A stretch of 64,000 nt of DNA from Mucilaginibacter sp. SMC90 (GTDB lineage Bacteria > Bacteroidota > Bacteroidia > Sphingobacteriales > Sphingobacteriaceae): contig NZ_CP094527.1 in assembly GCF_022811725.1 (NCBI RefSeq), positions 4,526,001 through 4,590,000 of the forward strand, written 5' to 3'. Each line of letters begins with the position of its first letter. The stretch's first letter is position 1. The position numbers and the translations under genes were made by a program. Below, one piece after another: positions 27,172 through 36,080 of this stretch. The notes below the pieces were generated by a model, which made no database searches, was not told the DNA's origin, and worked only from the letters and a program-made list of their open reading frames with translations.

Positions 27172-28221
27172 ATGTTAAACGAGAATTTAAACATCAAAAT
27201 TCCCAAAGAGGCTTTATTTGCCCGTTTTTTAGGCAAACAAAAAATTGATTTTGAAACGCGCACCGTACCTGAACCTGGTCCCGGACAGCTGCTTTTGCAA
27301 AACAAATCAAACTCATTATGCGGTTCTGATTTCCCTTTCCTCTACAACGGTAATGCAGAAATTGCCCCCGGTCATGAAATAGCAGGGATAGTAGTAAAAG
27401 CAGGAGAAGGCGCAAATACCAAACCCGGTACACGCGGGGTAGTTTTCCTGATGGGCTACTGCGGTAAATGCCGCAATTGTAAGCAAGGAAACACCAACCA
27501 ATGCCTTGATAAGCAAGCCGATTATGGCTTTACCCATGATGGAGGCTATGGCTCATACAGTGTCATTAACGAAAATGTATTTTTCCCGATACCCGACGAT
27601 GTTACCTATACGCAAGGAACACTTTTACTGGATATCATGGGCACTGGCGGGCATGCCATAAAACGGGCACAACTGGTTCATCAATCGCCCAAGTCGATGC
27701 TTGTTTTAGCTGCAGGACCGATAGGTTTAGGGATACTTGCTATGGCTAAGATCATATACGGCAAGGATTTTCCGGTACTGATAACCGACATTGTAGACTA
27801 TCGGCTTGAGCTGGCAGAAAAACTTGGCGGCCTGCCCATTAACCTTACCAAAGGTACCCTTGCAGAAGGTATGGCGCTGCATGGTTTTAAAGAGGCAGAT
27901 ATCGCTATTGATTCGAGCGGAAAGGAAACTGCCCGTCGTAGTGCCCTTGATGCACTGGCCCAACGCGGTGCATTAATCTGTGTTGGTCATGGCGAAGGTT
28001 TACAACTTAAAATATCGCCCGATCTGATAGCTACTGAACGGGCTATATTGGGCAGCGAATACTTTAGTTACAATGAACTGGCCAATAATCTTGAACTGTA
28101 TCTGCAACACCGGGATTATCTCGACAAGATCATTACCCACACCTTCCCTATCGCCCAGCTGGAAGAAGCCTTTAACACTTTTGTTAACCGGAACACAGGG
28201 AAAGTAATTGTTGAATACTAA
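27172..28221 (+). CDS. Zinc-dependent medium-chain dehydrogenase (sorbitol/threonine dehydrogenase type)
   Basis: About 349 residues from the ATG at 27172; a TTG four codons upstream is also possible. Seen are the catalytic zinc ligands (SLCGSDF near 48 and GHEIAGIVV near 69), the four-cysteine structural zinc lobe (CGKCRNCKQGNTNQC near 97-111), and a Rossmann fold with VLAAGPIGLGILAMAKI near 180. The family oxidises secondary alcohols of polyols or sugars with NAD(P). Its place between a HAD phosphatase and a Gfo/Idh/MocA oxidoreductase suggests oxidation of an imported polyol or sugar. Confidence 0.9.
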   Translation: MLNENLNIKIPKEALFARFLGKQKIDFETRTVPEPGPGQLLLQNKSNSLCGSDFPFLYNGNAEIAPGHEIAGIVVKAGEGANTKPGTRGVVFLMGYCGKCRNCKQGNTNQCLDKQADYGFTHDGGYGSYSVINENVFFPIPDDVTYTQGTLLLDIMGTGGHAIKRAQLVHQSPKSMLVLAAGPIGLGILAMAKIIYGKDFPVLITDIVDYRLELAEKLGGLPINLTKGTLAEGMALHGFKEADIAIDSSGKETARRSALDALAQRGALICVGHGEGLQLKISPDLIATERAILGSEYFSYNELANNLELYLQHRDYLDKIITHTFPIAQLEEAFNTFVNRNTGKVIVEY

Positions 28222-28239
28222 ACTATCAGATTTAAAATA

Positions 28240-29214
28240 ATGAAAACTAAAATAGCCTTATTGGGCACAGGCGAGTGGTGGGGCTGGCATCATGCCCGTG
28301 TATTAACCGAGCACCCTGATGTAGATTTTTGCGCAATAGTTGGCCGCGATCCTGAAAGAACAAAACAGCGTGCCGCAGAGTTTAACGTTACTCCGTATAC
28401 TGATATAGCTCAAATGCTGGAAACAGAGCAACCGGATATGATTGCGGTTTGTCTGGGCAATAAACAGCATTATGAGCCTACGCTGCAACTCATTAAAGCA
28501 GGAGTACCCCTTTTTGTAGAAAAGCCTTTAGTATTTGATTTGACTGAAGCAGATCATCTGCTTGAAGAAGCTGATAAAAGAAACCTGTTTTTTGCACTCA
28601 ATTTTAACCACCGCTGGGCTTTGCCGGTTCAAAAGGCGGCGGAGGCTATTGCTCAACAAAAATTGGGTAACCTGGTATTTGCCACCTGGCGCTTTGGAGG
28701 CGAAGGACCGGAATGCCATGAATGGGAAAATCTTATTGAAACGCAATGCCATGGCTTTGACATGCTGGAGCATTTATGCGGCCCGATAGATAGTATTGCC
28801 ATGCAGGTTTCAGATGCTTCAAATAAAGGGTTCAGCACTTATGCTATAGCTTTACATTTTAAAAACCACGCAGTAGGCAGCATGACAGGCAGTTATGATA
28901 CTTCATACGCTTATCCATCTACACATCACCTTGAGCTCAACGGAACAAAAGGAAGGATAGTAATTGAGGATACGGTTAAGCGCTATAGCTTCCAGGAAGC
29001 TGGCAATGAAACCGCCGAAGTATGGCAGGCGGGATATTTCAACGATAAAGACAGAATGTTTCATCACGCGTTCGACAAGCATTTTGCCGACATGTTAAGT
29101 GCATTTAGGGCCGGCGAACAACCGCCCGTACATGCACGCGACGGGCGACGGGCACTTGCCCTGGCCAAAGCGGCTATTGAATCATTTGAAAAAGGAGCTA
29201 TTGTCAAAGTATAG
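28240..29214 (+). CDS. Gfo/Idh/MocA-family oxidoreductase
   Basis: A 324-residue NAD(P)-dependent sugar or inositol oxidoreductase with an N-terminal Rossmann fold (IALLGTGEWWGWHHARVL) and the conserved VEKPLVFDL (the EKP lysine near 97). The C-terminal alpha/beta domain carries CHGFDMLEHLCG, where the histidine and aspartate form part of the catalytic site. Substrates of the family are cyclic or linear sugars, inositols and sugar acids; the one used here is unknown. It follows the dehydrogenase by 18 bases and precedes a sugar-binding protein. Confidence 0.9.
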   Translation: MKTKIALLGTGEWWGWHHARVLTEHPDVDFCAIVGRDPERTKQRAAEFNVTPYTDIAQMLETEQPDMIAVCLGNKQHYEPTLQLIKAGVPLFVEKPLVFDLTEADHLLEEADKRNLFFALNFNHRWALPVQKAAEAIAQQKLGNLVFATWRFGGEGPECHEWENLIETQCHGFDMLEHLCGPIDSIAMQVSDASNKGFSTYAIALHFKNHAVGSMTGSYDTSYAYPSTHHLELNGTKGRIVIEDTVKRYSFQEAGNETAEVWQAGYFNDKDRMFHHAFDKHFADMLSAFRAGEQPPVHARDGRRALALAKAAIESFEKGAIVKV

Positions 29215-29243
29215 CGGTAATACTTATTTGTTATTTTTAATGC

Positions 29244-30209
29244 ATGAAACCGTTAACGTTTATCAAATTACGCGCAGTGCCGGTTGCTTTGTTAGCTGCC
29301 GCATCATTATTAGGAGGTTGTAACCGCAATCATAAACCTACAATAGCATTTGTGGCAGGTGCCGCAACCGATTTCTGGACTTTTGCCGAAGCGGGATGTA
29401 AAAAGGCCGATGCTGAATTGAAAGATTATGATGTGATTTTTAAATATACTACCGACGGTGCTACCGAAGAACAAAAACGAATAACAGACGACCTGATGGT
29501 TAACGGAGTAGCCGGAGTTGTAATTGCACCGCTTGACCCTTTAAATCAAGGCCCTTTTGTAGACCGAATGGCTTCTAATATCCCCGTTATCATTACCGAC
29601 AGCGACATACCTAAAAGCAAAAGACTTTGTTACATCGGGACCAGCAACATTGAGGCTGGTCACGATGCCGGCAAACTGATCAAAGAAGCACTACCCGAAG
29701 GCGGCAAGATCATGTTGTTTGTTGGCAAAGCAGACGCTCAAAACGCGATTGACCGGATACAAGGTATTAAAGAAGAGCTTAATGGCAGTAAGATAGAAAT
29801 TGCCGGGATAAAAACAGATAATATCGACCGGGTAAGGGCCAAAGCCAATGTAAACGACGTTTTAGTAAGCAACCCCGATGTAAAATGTTTAGTAGGCCTT
29901 TGGAGCTATAACGGACCGGCCATTTTAAACGCGGTTAAAGAATCGGGCAAAGCAGGCCAGGTTAAAATAGTTTGTTTTGACGAAGAAGAACAAACACTGC
30001 AGGGCGTAAAAAGCGGTGAAATTTTGGGTACTGTTGTACAGCAGCCCTTTGAATTTGGCTACCAGTCTATACATATGATGGCTAAATATTTATCAGGCGA
30101 TAAGAAAAGCGTTCCGGCCAACGGGCAAGTGATCATCCCGGCAACCATAATTAAAAAGGATCAAATTGACCAGTTTATCGCAAAAACTAACAGCCTCAGA
30201 CAAAAATAA
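29244..30209 (+). CDS. Ribose-type periplasmic sugar-binding lipoprotein
   Basis: A 321-residue lipoprotein with lipobox LLGGCNRN (Cys near 27) and a periplasmic-binding-protein I fold like RbsB: TIAFVAGAATDFWTFAEAG, VAGVVIAPLDPLNQ, VIITDSDIPKSKRLCYIGTS and VKCLVGLWSYNGPAIL. It delivers sugar to the ABC importer encoded by the next two genes. The lipid anchor is unusual for Gram-negative ribose-type binding proteins but plausible in this phylum. The stop codon directly abuts the ATG of the ATPase gene. Confidence 0.92.
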   Translation: MKPLTFIKLRAVPVALLAAASLLGGCNRNHKPTIAFVAGAATDFWTFAEAGCKKADAELKDYDVIFKYTTDGATEEQKRITDDLMVNGVAGVVIAPLDPLNQGPFVDRMASNIPVIITDSDIPKSKRLCYIGTSNIEAGHDAGKLIKEALPEGGKIMLFVGKADAQNAIDRIQGIKEELNGSKIEIAGIKTDNIDRVRAKANVNDVLVSNPDVKCLVGLWSYNGPAILNAVKESGKAGQVKIVCFDEEEQTLQGVKSGEILGTVVQQPFEFGYQSIHMMAKYLSGDKKSVPANGQVIIPATIIKKDQIDQFIAKTNSLRQK

Positions 30210-31769
30210 ATGAATATCCAGCCATCCGGTTCATTTACACAGCAAGAAGAAAATGCAGCTGCAATCCCCTCGCATGCCGGTATGATGTTGCACATGCAGG
30301 ATATTTGTAAAGACTTTTCGTCCGTCAGCGTATTGAAAAACGTGCAGATCTCGCTCCAAAAGGGCGAGGTCCTTGCGTTGATGGGCGAAAACGGCGCGGG
30401 CAAATCTACCCTGATGAAAATACTTTGCGGTATTCATCAACCTACTGCCGGTACCATAAAGCTGGATGGCAATACCGTTGCACCAGGCAATGTAAGCGAT
30501 GCCATGCAGTTAGGGTTCATCCTCATTCACCAGGAATTAAACCTGCTTGATAATTTAGATATAGCCGGCAATTTGTTTCTGGGGCGCGAATTCCGGACCC
30601 GTTTAGGGCTACTTGATAAAAAGAAACTTTATGCAGAGGCCGAAAAAGCCTTGCAGCAGGTTGGCCTTAATATTGATCCGCATATTTCAGTTGCGGAATT
30701 GTCCATAGCCCAACAACAACTGGTGGAAATTGCAAAGGCTCTGTCGCAAAATGCTAAAATTTTAGTAATGGATGAGCCGACATCAAGTTTAACGCTTAAA
30801 GAAACTGAGCAGCTTTTTCAAACTATATTGCAGTTAAAAGAGCAAGGGGTTTCCATCATTTACATTTCGCACAGGCTTAACGAAATCATCCGGATAGCCG
30901 ATCGCGCAGTAGTACTTCGCGACGGGAAAAATTCAGGTGAGCTTTCAAAGAATGAGCTCAACCATGAAAACCTGATCCGGCTTATGGTGGGCCGGGACAT
31001 TCAATTCAATGAGCGGTCTTTAACCAAATTTTATGGCGAGCCTAAGGTTTTCCGGCTGGAGGCCCTGCGTACCTCCCGGTTTCCTGACCGCGAGGTTACC
31101 ATGCAAATACAATCGGGCGAGATAGTGGGAATATCAGGCCTTATTGGCTCAGGGCGTACCGAATTAGCCGAAACCATTTTTGGCATACGCCATGCCGTTG
31201 GCGGCACGCTGTCAATGAACGGACATGACATTAAGATCCTCCATCCGCGGCATGCCCTTGATAAAGGAATTTTCCTGGTACCAGAGGACAGAAAAAAGCA
31301 AGGTATTTTTACCGAAATGAGCATCACCGAAAATATATCGATGCCAAATCTCTCCAAATATGCCAGGGCATCTATTATCAACAGGCAACTGGAAGAAAGT
31401 GCAGCCACAGGGCAGGTTAAAGCTATGAACGTTAAATGCAATTCGCCTCATGACCTCCTGAAAAACCTGAGCGGCGGAAACCAGCAAAAAGTTGCAATTG
31501 CAAAATGGCTGGCTATGCAGCCCGCTATGATCATTTTTGATGAGCCAACCCGTGGTGTAGATATTGGTGCCAAAGATGAAATATATAAAATGATGCGGCA
31601 ACTATCTAACGAGGGTATTATCGTGATGGTTATAAGCTCGGATATGGAGGAGATCATCCGCATCAGCGACCGTGTTATTGTAATGTGCGAGGGCCAAATA
31701 ACCGGCGAACTATACCCTGCAGATTATACAGAAGAAAATATTATGGCGCTTGCCGTTGGCAATGCTTAA
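30210..31769 (+). CDS. Sugar ABC importer ATPase (RbsA/MglA type, tandem domains)
   Basis: A 519-residue protein with two fused ATPase domains. Domain 1 (about 28-265) has Walker A GENGAGKSTLMKIL, signature LSIAQQQLVEIAKAL and Walker B LVMDEPTSSL. Domain 2 (about 275-519) has the degenerate Walker A GLIGSGRTELAETIFG usual for this family, signature LSGGNQQKVAIAKWL and Walker B IIFDEPTRGVD. It powers import of the sugar captured by the preceding binding protein. Confidence 0.95.
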   Translation: MNIQPSGSFTQQEENAAAIPSHAGMMLHMQDICKDFSSVSVLKNVQISLQKGEVLALMGENGAGKSTLMKILCGIHQPTAGTIKLDGNTVAPGNVSDAMQLGFILIHQELNLLDNLDIAGNLFLGREFRTRLGLLDKKKLYAEAEKALQQVGLNIDPHISVAELSIAQQQLVEIAKALSQNAKILVMDEPTSSLTLKETEQLFQTILQLKEQGVSIIYISHRLNEIIRIADRAVVLRDGKNSGELSKNELNHENLIRLMVGRDIQFNERSLTKFYGEPKVFRLEALRTSRFPDREVTMQIQSGEIVGISGLIGSGRTELAETIFGIRHAVGGTLSMNGHDIKILHPRHALDKGIFLVPEDRKKQGIFTEMSITENISMPNLSKYARASIINRQLEESAATGQVKAMNVKCNSPHDLLKNLSGGNQQKVAIAKWLAMQPAMIIFDEPTRGVDIGAKDEIYKMMRQLSNEGIIVMVISSDMEEIIRISDRVIVMCEGQITGELYPADYTEENIMALAVGNA

Positions 31770-31779
31770 ACACTCCGCA

Positions 31780-32739
31780 ATGAAAAAAGAAAAAGGAATT
31801 CTTATAATTTTTGTTATTTTATGTATTTGTGTAGCCATTGGCAACCCCAATTTTTTAGGAGCGGCCAACCTTCAAAACACCACCCGGCTAATAGGTATTT
31901 TTGGCATTTTTAGTATCGGCAGCGGGATAGTAATTATTACCCGGGGTATTGATCTATCTACAGGTTCTGTTTTTGCCCTGATTGGGGTATTATTAAGCCT
32001 GTTACTTGTTAAAGCGCAAATAGCGTGGCCAGTTGCAGTGTTGTGTATTGTTATATTGAGCCTGTTGATAGGCACTTTTCATGGCACACTTATAGCCCGT
32101 TTCAAGATCCAGGCATTTGTGATTACTTTATGCGGGTTGCTGTTTTACCGGGGCCTTGCGCGTTTCATATCTAATGATATTACCATGGGCTTTGGTTACG
32201 CCGAAAATTTTGAAGGTTTGCAATACCTTGCAACAGGCAATTTGTTAGGAGTGCCTGTACCATTTATTTTACTCATCGTTATTGGGGTAATAGCCTGGCT
32301 ATTCCTGCACCGCTCTGTGTACGGCCGTTATCTTTTTGCCATTGGCCGAAACGAGGATGCGGCTTATTATTCAGGCATAAATGTAAACAGGGTAACCATG
32401 CTGGCCTATATGATTTGCGGCTTTTTGACCGGTATTGCAGGAATATTGCTTGCTTTATATACCAATGCTATTGCCCCTTCTTCGCACGGCAGCTTTTACG
32501 AATTGTATGGCATAGCTGCGGCCGTGCTTGGCGGCTGCTCATTACGTGGCGGAGAGGGTTCAATTGTGGGGATAATTATAGGTGCGGCAATGCTGCAGGT
32601 GATCCAAAACCTTGTTAACCTTCTTGGTATACCAAGCTCTCTTAATTTTGCAGTTATGGGGGTAGTGATACTCATTGGTGTACTAGCCGATAAATTCATC
32701 ATCAACAGGCCGTCGCTGGTAAAAAAAGCTGCTCAATAG
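31780..32739 (+). CDS. Sugar ABC importer permease (RbsC type)
   Basis: About 319 residues from the ATG at 31780 (MKKEKGILIIFVILC); starts at 31750 or 31759 would overlap the ATPase gene and are also possible. Eight to ten membrane helices are visible, with the family motif GIDLSTGSVFALIGV near 50 and the cytoplasmic coupling segment FAIGRNEDAAYYSGINV that docks on the ATPase. It completes a three-part importer with the preceding two genes. The specific sugar is not readable. Confidence 0.93.
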   Translation: MKKEKGILIIFVILCICVAIGNPNFLGAANLQNTTRLIGIFGIFSIGSGIVIITRGIDLSTGSVFALIGVLLSLLLVKAQIAWPVAVLCIVILSLLIGTFHGTLIARFKIQAFVITLCGLLFYRGLARFISNDITMGFGYAENFEGLQYLATGNLLGVPVPFILLIVIGVIAWLFLHRSVYGRYLFAIGRNEDAAYYSGINVNRVTMLAYMICGFLTGIAGILLALYTNAIAPSSHGSFYELYGIAAAVLGGCSLRGGEGSIVGIIIGAAMLQVIQNLVNLLGIPSSLNFAVMGVVILIGVLADKFIINRPSLVKKAAQ

Positions 32740-32825
32740 GCAACCATTAAAAAAACATTCAGCTTCCCTTGTAAATTTGCGGATCTGGCGAAAGAGTGAT
32801 ACCTTAATGAATATTTACAGCGCCG

Positions 32826-34034
32826 ATGACCGAAAAAAGCACATTCATAAACCCGGTTGTACCTACTGCCAGGATTGCTTCAGTGGATATATACCGAGGT
32901 TTCGTAATGCTGCTGATGATGGGAGAAGCGCTATCTTTTGGCAGCGTAGCTACTGCACTGCCAAACAGTGGCATTTGGCATTTTCTGGCCTTCAATCAAT
33001 CACACGTACCCTGGACCTGGCTCAGTCTTCACGACATGATCCAACCATCGTTTACATTCCTGGTGGGCGTAGTGCTGCCTTTCTCACTGGCCTCCAGAAA
33101 AAACAAAGGAGCAACAACAGCCACACTTATTGCCCATGCCATGTTGCGGTCACTGATCCTGATTTTCCTGGGCATCTTTTTACGGTCAATAGGTAAACAG
33201 CAAACCTACTACACTTTTGAAGACACCCTCACCCAGATAGGTATGGGTTACACTTTTTTGTTCATGCTTGGCTTTTGTTCCCGAAAGGTACAAATCACTG
33301 TACTCTGCATCATTCTGATCGGATACTGGCTTGCATTTGCGCTGTACCCTTTGCCCGGCCCGGGGTTTGATTATGCGTCTGCCGGCGTAAGCCCAAATTG
33401 GGAACACAACTTACACGGGTTTGCTGCTCATTGGAACAAAAACACCAACCTGGCCTGGGCGGCCGATCGCTGGTTCCTTAATTTATTTCCGCGCAGCACT
33501 CCCTTTCTTTACAATGACGGCGGCTACTCCACATTGAGCTTTATTCCAACACTCGGCACCATGATACTCGGGCTTTTAGCAGGCGGCGTCTTAAAAGAGA
33601 CTTCACAAAGCAGCATAAAGTTAAAATTTTTCATCACCACAGGGGTCTGTCTTATCGCATTAGGGGTATTGTTGCAATTGACAAACCTCAACCCTATCGT
33701 AAAGCGGATATGGACCCCTGCCTGGGTAATTTTTAGCGGAGGGATCTGCCTTTGCTCCCTTGCATTATTTTATTGGCTTGCTGATCTGAAACAATACAAA
33801 AAGCAGTTTTTCTTTCTCAGTGTAATAGGCACTAATTCTATTGCAGCTTATGTAATGTCAGACGGAGGACTGCGGCAATACATTTCTGATAATCTTTACA
33901 CTCACCTTGGGTTCCATTATGACCAGATGTTCGGAGTACCCTACGCTACACTCATTAGCGGCGGTTTAACCCTTATGTTCCTGTGGCTGATACTTTATTG
34001 GATGCACAAACAAAAAATATACATTAAAATCTGA
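32826..34034 (+). CDS. DUF5009/HGSNAT-like membrane acyltransferase-related protein
   Basis: A 402-residue polytopic membrane protein with about ten helices. It shows the family's opening SVDIYRGFVMLLMMGE, the SLHDMIQPSFTFLVGVVLP segment and a terminal helix ending WMHKQKIYIKI. DUF5009 proteins resemble heparan-alpha-glucosaminide N-acetyltransferase, which moves acetyl groups across a membrane onto sugars; activity in bacteria is not established. It lies 87 bases after the permease gene on the same strand and may belong to the sugar operon. A TAAATTTG motif near 32772-32779 could also give it its own promoter. Confidence 0.82.
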   Translation: MTEKSTFINPVVPTARIASVDIYRGFVMLLMMGEALSFGSVATALPNSGIWHFLAFNQSHVPWTWLSLHDMIQPSFTFLVGVVLPFSLASRKNKGATTATLIAHAMLRSLILIFLGIFLRSIGKQQTYYTFEDTLTQIGMGYTFLFMLGFCSRKVQITVLCIILIGYWLAFALYPLPGPGFDYASAGVSPNWEHNLHGFAAHWNKNTNLAWAADRWFLNLFPRSTPFLYNDGGYSTLSFIPTLGTMILGLLAGGVLKETSQSSIKLKFFITTGVCLIALGVLLQLTNLNPIVKRIWTPAWVIFSGGICLCSLALFYWLADLKQYKKQFFFLSVIGTNSIAAYVMSDGGLRQYISDNLYTHLGFHYDQMFGVPYATLISGGLTLMFLWLILYWMHKQKIYIKI

Positions 34035-34135
34035 ACACGTTGAGTATTCAATAATTAAAAATGCAATTTGGCCGCATTAATTGGATAGTATAAAAAAGAG
34101 TTATTTCCCAAATGCAAATAGCAGGCGTATAACAA

Positions 34136-34849
34136 TTAACGCCCTGCATTCGCTTGGATTGCCTTTAAAAAACCGGCTTTAAAAAGCCTTCCCAAAGGCA
34201 GCGATTTATTGGTGAGCATTACCTGATCAGCATTAAAACTGGTGACTTTGTCTAAAGCTACAATGAATGACTTATGGATTCTCACAAACAAATTCACAGG
34301 AAGCTTTTCTTCCAGGTAACCGAGCTTTTCAGAAGCGATGTATGATTTATCATTTGTATGAACTTTAACATAATCGGCCAGTCCCTCAATGTAAAGGATC
34401 TCCTTAAGTAAAATTTTTACTTGTTCTCTCCCTACCTTAAAAAACATATATGCATCAATCATGCTTTCCGTAGTTTCCATAGCTTTGGCCTGGCTGCCCC
34501 AACTATGCATAAACCTTGCTATGGTCTTCATAAACCGTTCCTGAGTGATGGGCTTAACCAGGTAGTCAAAAACCTCCATTTCAAATGCATCCGCAGCATA
34601 TTCGCGGTAAGCAGTTGTCAGGATAATTTGGGGGCTTAATTTTAATGACTTTAGCAATTCAAGGCCGGATACCTTCGGCATTTGAATGTCGAGAAAAAGC
34701 AGATCGACCTGATTTTTTTGCATAAAAACAAATGCATCCAGCGCATTATTTAATGAAGCGATAACCTCAAAATCTTCGAGCCCCGAAAGGTGCAGTTTAA
34801 TGAGTTCTCTTGCCGGCTCTTCGTCATCAACTACTAAACAGCGAATCAT
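34136..34849 (-). CDS. LytTR-family response regulator
   Basis: A 237-residue two-component regulator: receiver domain (about 1-120, phosphoacceptor Asp near 54 in LLFLDIQMPKVSGLELL) and C-terminal LytTR DNA-binding domain (about 135-235, ILYIEGLADYVKVHT, FVRIHKSFIVALDKV). Its ATG shares one base with the stop of the upstream histidine kinase gene, so the two form a translationally coupled pair. LytTR proteins bind spaced direct repeats; a candidate pair is at 35954-35986. Confidence 0.93.
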   Translation of the reverse strand: MIRCLVVDDEEPARELIKLHLSGLEDFEVIASLNNALDAFVFMQKNQVDLLFLDIQMPKVSGLELLKSLKLSPQIILTTAYREYAADAFEMEVFDYLVKPITQERFMKTIARFMHSWGSQAKAMETTESMIDAYMFFKVGREQVKILLKEILYIEGLADYVKVHTNDKSYIASEKLGYLEEKLPVNLFVRIHKSFIVALDKVTSFNADQVMLTNKSLPLGRLFKAGFLKAIQANAGR

Positions 34850-35880
34850 TATTTTTCAATTTGGATTTTTAATACAACAAGGTAAGAATTTGGTCCTTCA
34901 ATTACTTTTAATTCATGTTTATCAGGGTAAATCAACGCAAGTCGTTTCCTGACGTTCATTAAACCAATGCCGCCTTTGTTCTGGGTTAATTGTTTTACGT
35001 TCCCATCGCAGCTGTTTTCAATCATAATTAAAAATTGATCAGCGTTTCTGGATATATCAATCCTGACCCAGCTTTTTTCAATTGAATCGGCAACGCCGTG
35101 TTTAAAGCAATTTTCAATAACCGGCAGCAGCAGTAATGGGGCCAACTTAAGGTCGTCGATCTTGTCAAAAACATTTACAGCAACATCCACCCTGCTACCA
35201 TACCTGTTTTTTTGGAGTTCAATATAGTGTTTAAGATAGTCAATCTCTTCTGTGAGTGCTATAGTATCCTTTGATGCATCATATAAATTGTAATTAAGAA
35301 AGCCGGACAGATGGGCAATTAAAGCAGCCGTTTCCGGACTGGATTTTAATGCCGTTCCGTAAATGTTATTAAGTGTATTGAAAACAAAATGAGGCTGCAC
35401 CTGCGACTTGAGCACATCCAGCTCTGCAAGTGTACGTTGCTGCAATAATTCCTGTACCTGGTGCCTTTCCTGATACCAGTTTTGAATGGAATAATATAAG
35501 GCATACAAACCGGTTATGGCGTAAAGGTTCACAAAATCTACCAGGAATTTTCCCGGTGAAAACAGCGGCATATTTAATGCCATAGGGAAGTAACGCGGGT
35601 AAATAATATAATAATTAAAATAACGCCTGATCAACAGCAACAAAGCAGAGCTTAAGATCAGCAGGAGCCCGAACATAACCTTCCGTTTTTTTTGATAGTA
35701 GTGCCTAAAAAGAACATGTACAACCAGTATCGAAAAGATAAGTGACACCGGCAAAGCCATGCAGGCATTGATAAAATAACTATTGTAGTCGCCGTACAGA
35801 GATGCCAATCCAAGCCACTGGTATAAAAAATACAGCAGCCAGAATACGCCGTTGAAAGCGATATCATTATTGAGCTTCAT
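34849..35880 (-). CDS. LytS/YehU-type sensor histidine kinase
   Basis: A 343-residue kinase with four N-terminal membrane helices (about 8-135) and no extracytoplasmic sensor domain of note, followed by the His_kinase phosphoacceptor motif SQVQPHFVFNTLNNIYG (His near 163) and an ATPase domain with LAPLLLLPVIENCFKHGV and the glycine box GGIGLMNVRKRL. It phosphorylates the LytTR regulator encoded immediately downstream. The stimulus is unknown; the membrane bundle suggests sensing within the inner membrane. Confidence 0.92.
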   Translation of the reverse strand: MKLNNDIAFNGVFWLLYFLYQWLGLASLYGDYNSYFINACMALPVSLIFSILVVHVLFRHYYQKKRKVMFGLLLILSSALLLLIRRYFNYYIIYPRYFPMALNMPLFSPGKFLVDFVNLYAITGLYALYYSIQNWYQERHQVQELLQQRTLAELDVLKSQVQPHFVFNTLNNIYGTALKSSPETAALIAHLSGFLNYNLYDASKDTIALTEEIDYLKHYIELQKNRYGSRVDVAVNVFDKIDDLKLAPLLLLPVIENCFKHGVADSIEKSWVRIDISRNADQFLIMIENSCDGNVKQLTQNKGGIGLMNVRKRLALIYPDKHELKVIEGPNSYLVVLKIQIEK

Positions 35881-35953
35881 GGTTAGGCATTTTTAAGCAA
35901 GATAAATATTTCCGGTCGTTCATTGTGAGGATTGAGGATACCCAACCATCATG

Positions 35954-35986
35954 TTTTCGACCAACGACCTGATTTTTCGGTCAACG
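35954..35986. promoter_or_regulatory. Direct repeat with 20-bp period, candidate LytTR operator
   Basis: TTTTCGACCAACG (35954-35966) and TTTTCGGTCAACG (35974-35986) are 11/13 identical and start exactly 20 bp apart, so they face the same side of the helix. They lie between the divergent LytS-like kinase gene and the DoxX-like gene. LytTR proteins are known to use two direct half-sites about two helical turns apart, which fits; binding by the neighbouring regulator is inference. Confidence 0.45.
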
Positions 35987-36080
35987 CCAGATATCGACAA
36001 TTTTGGTTGTGTGCAGAAGAAGAGCACTTAAGCGCGTCCACAACTCTATTTTTGATTCAGCAACTCAAATTTAAAATCCA

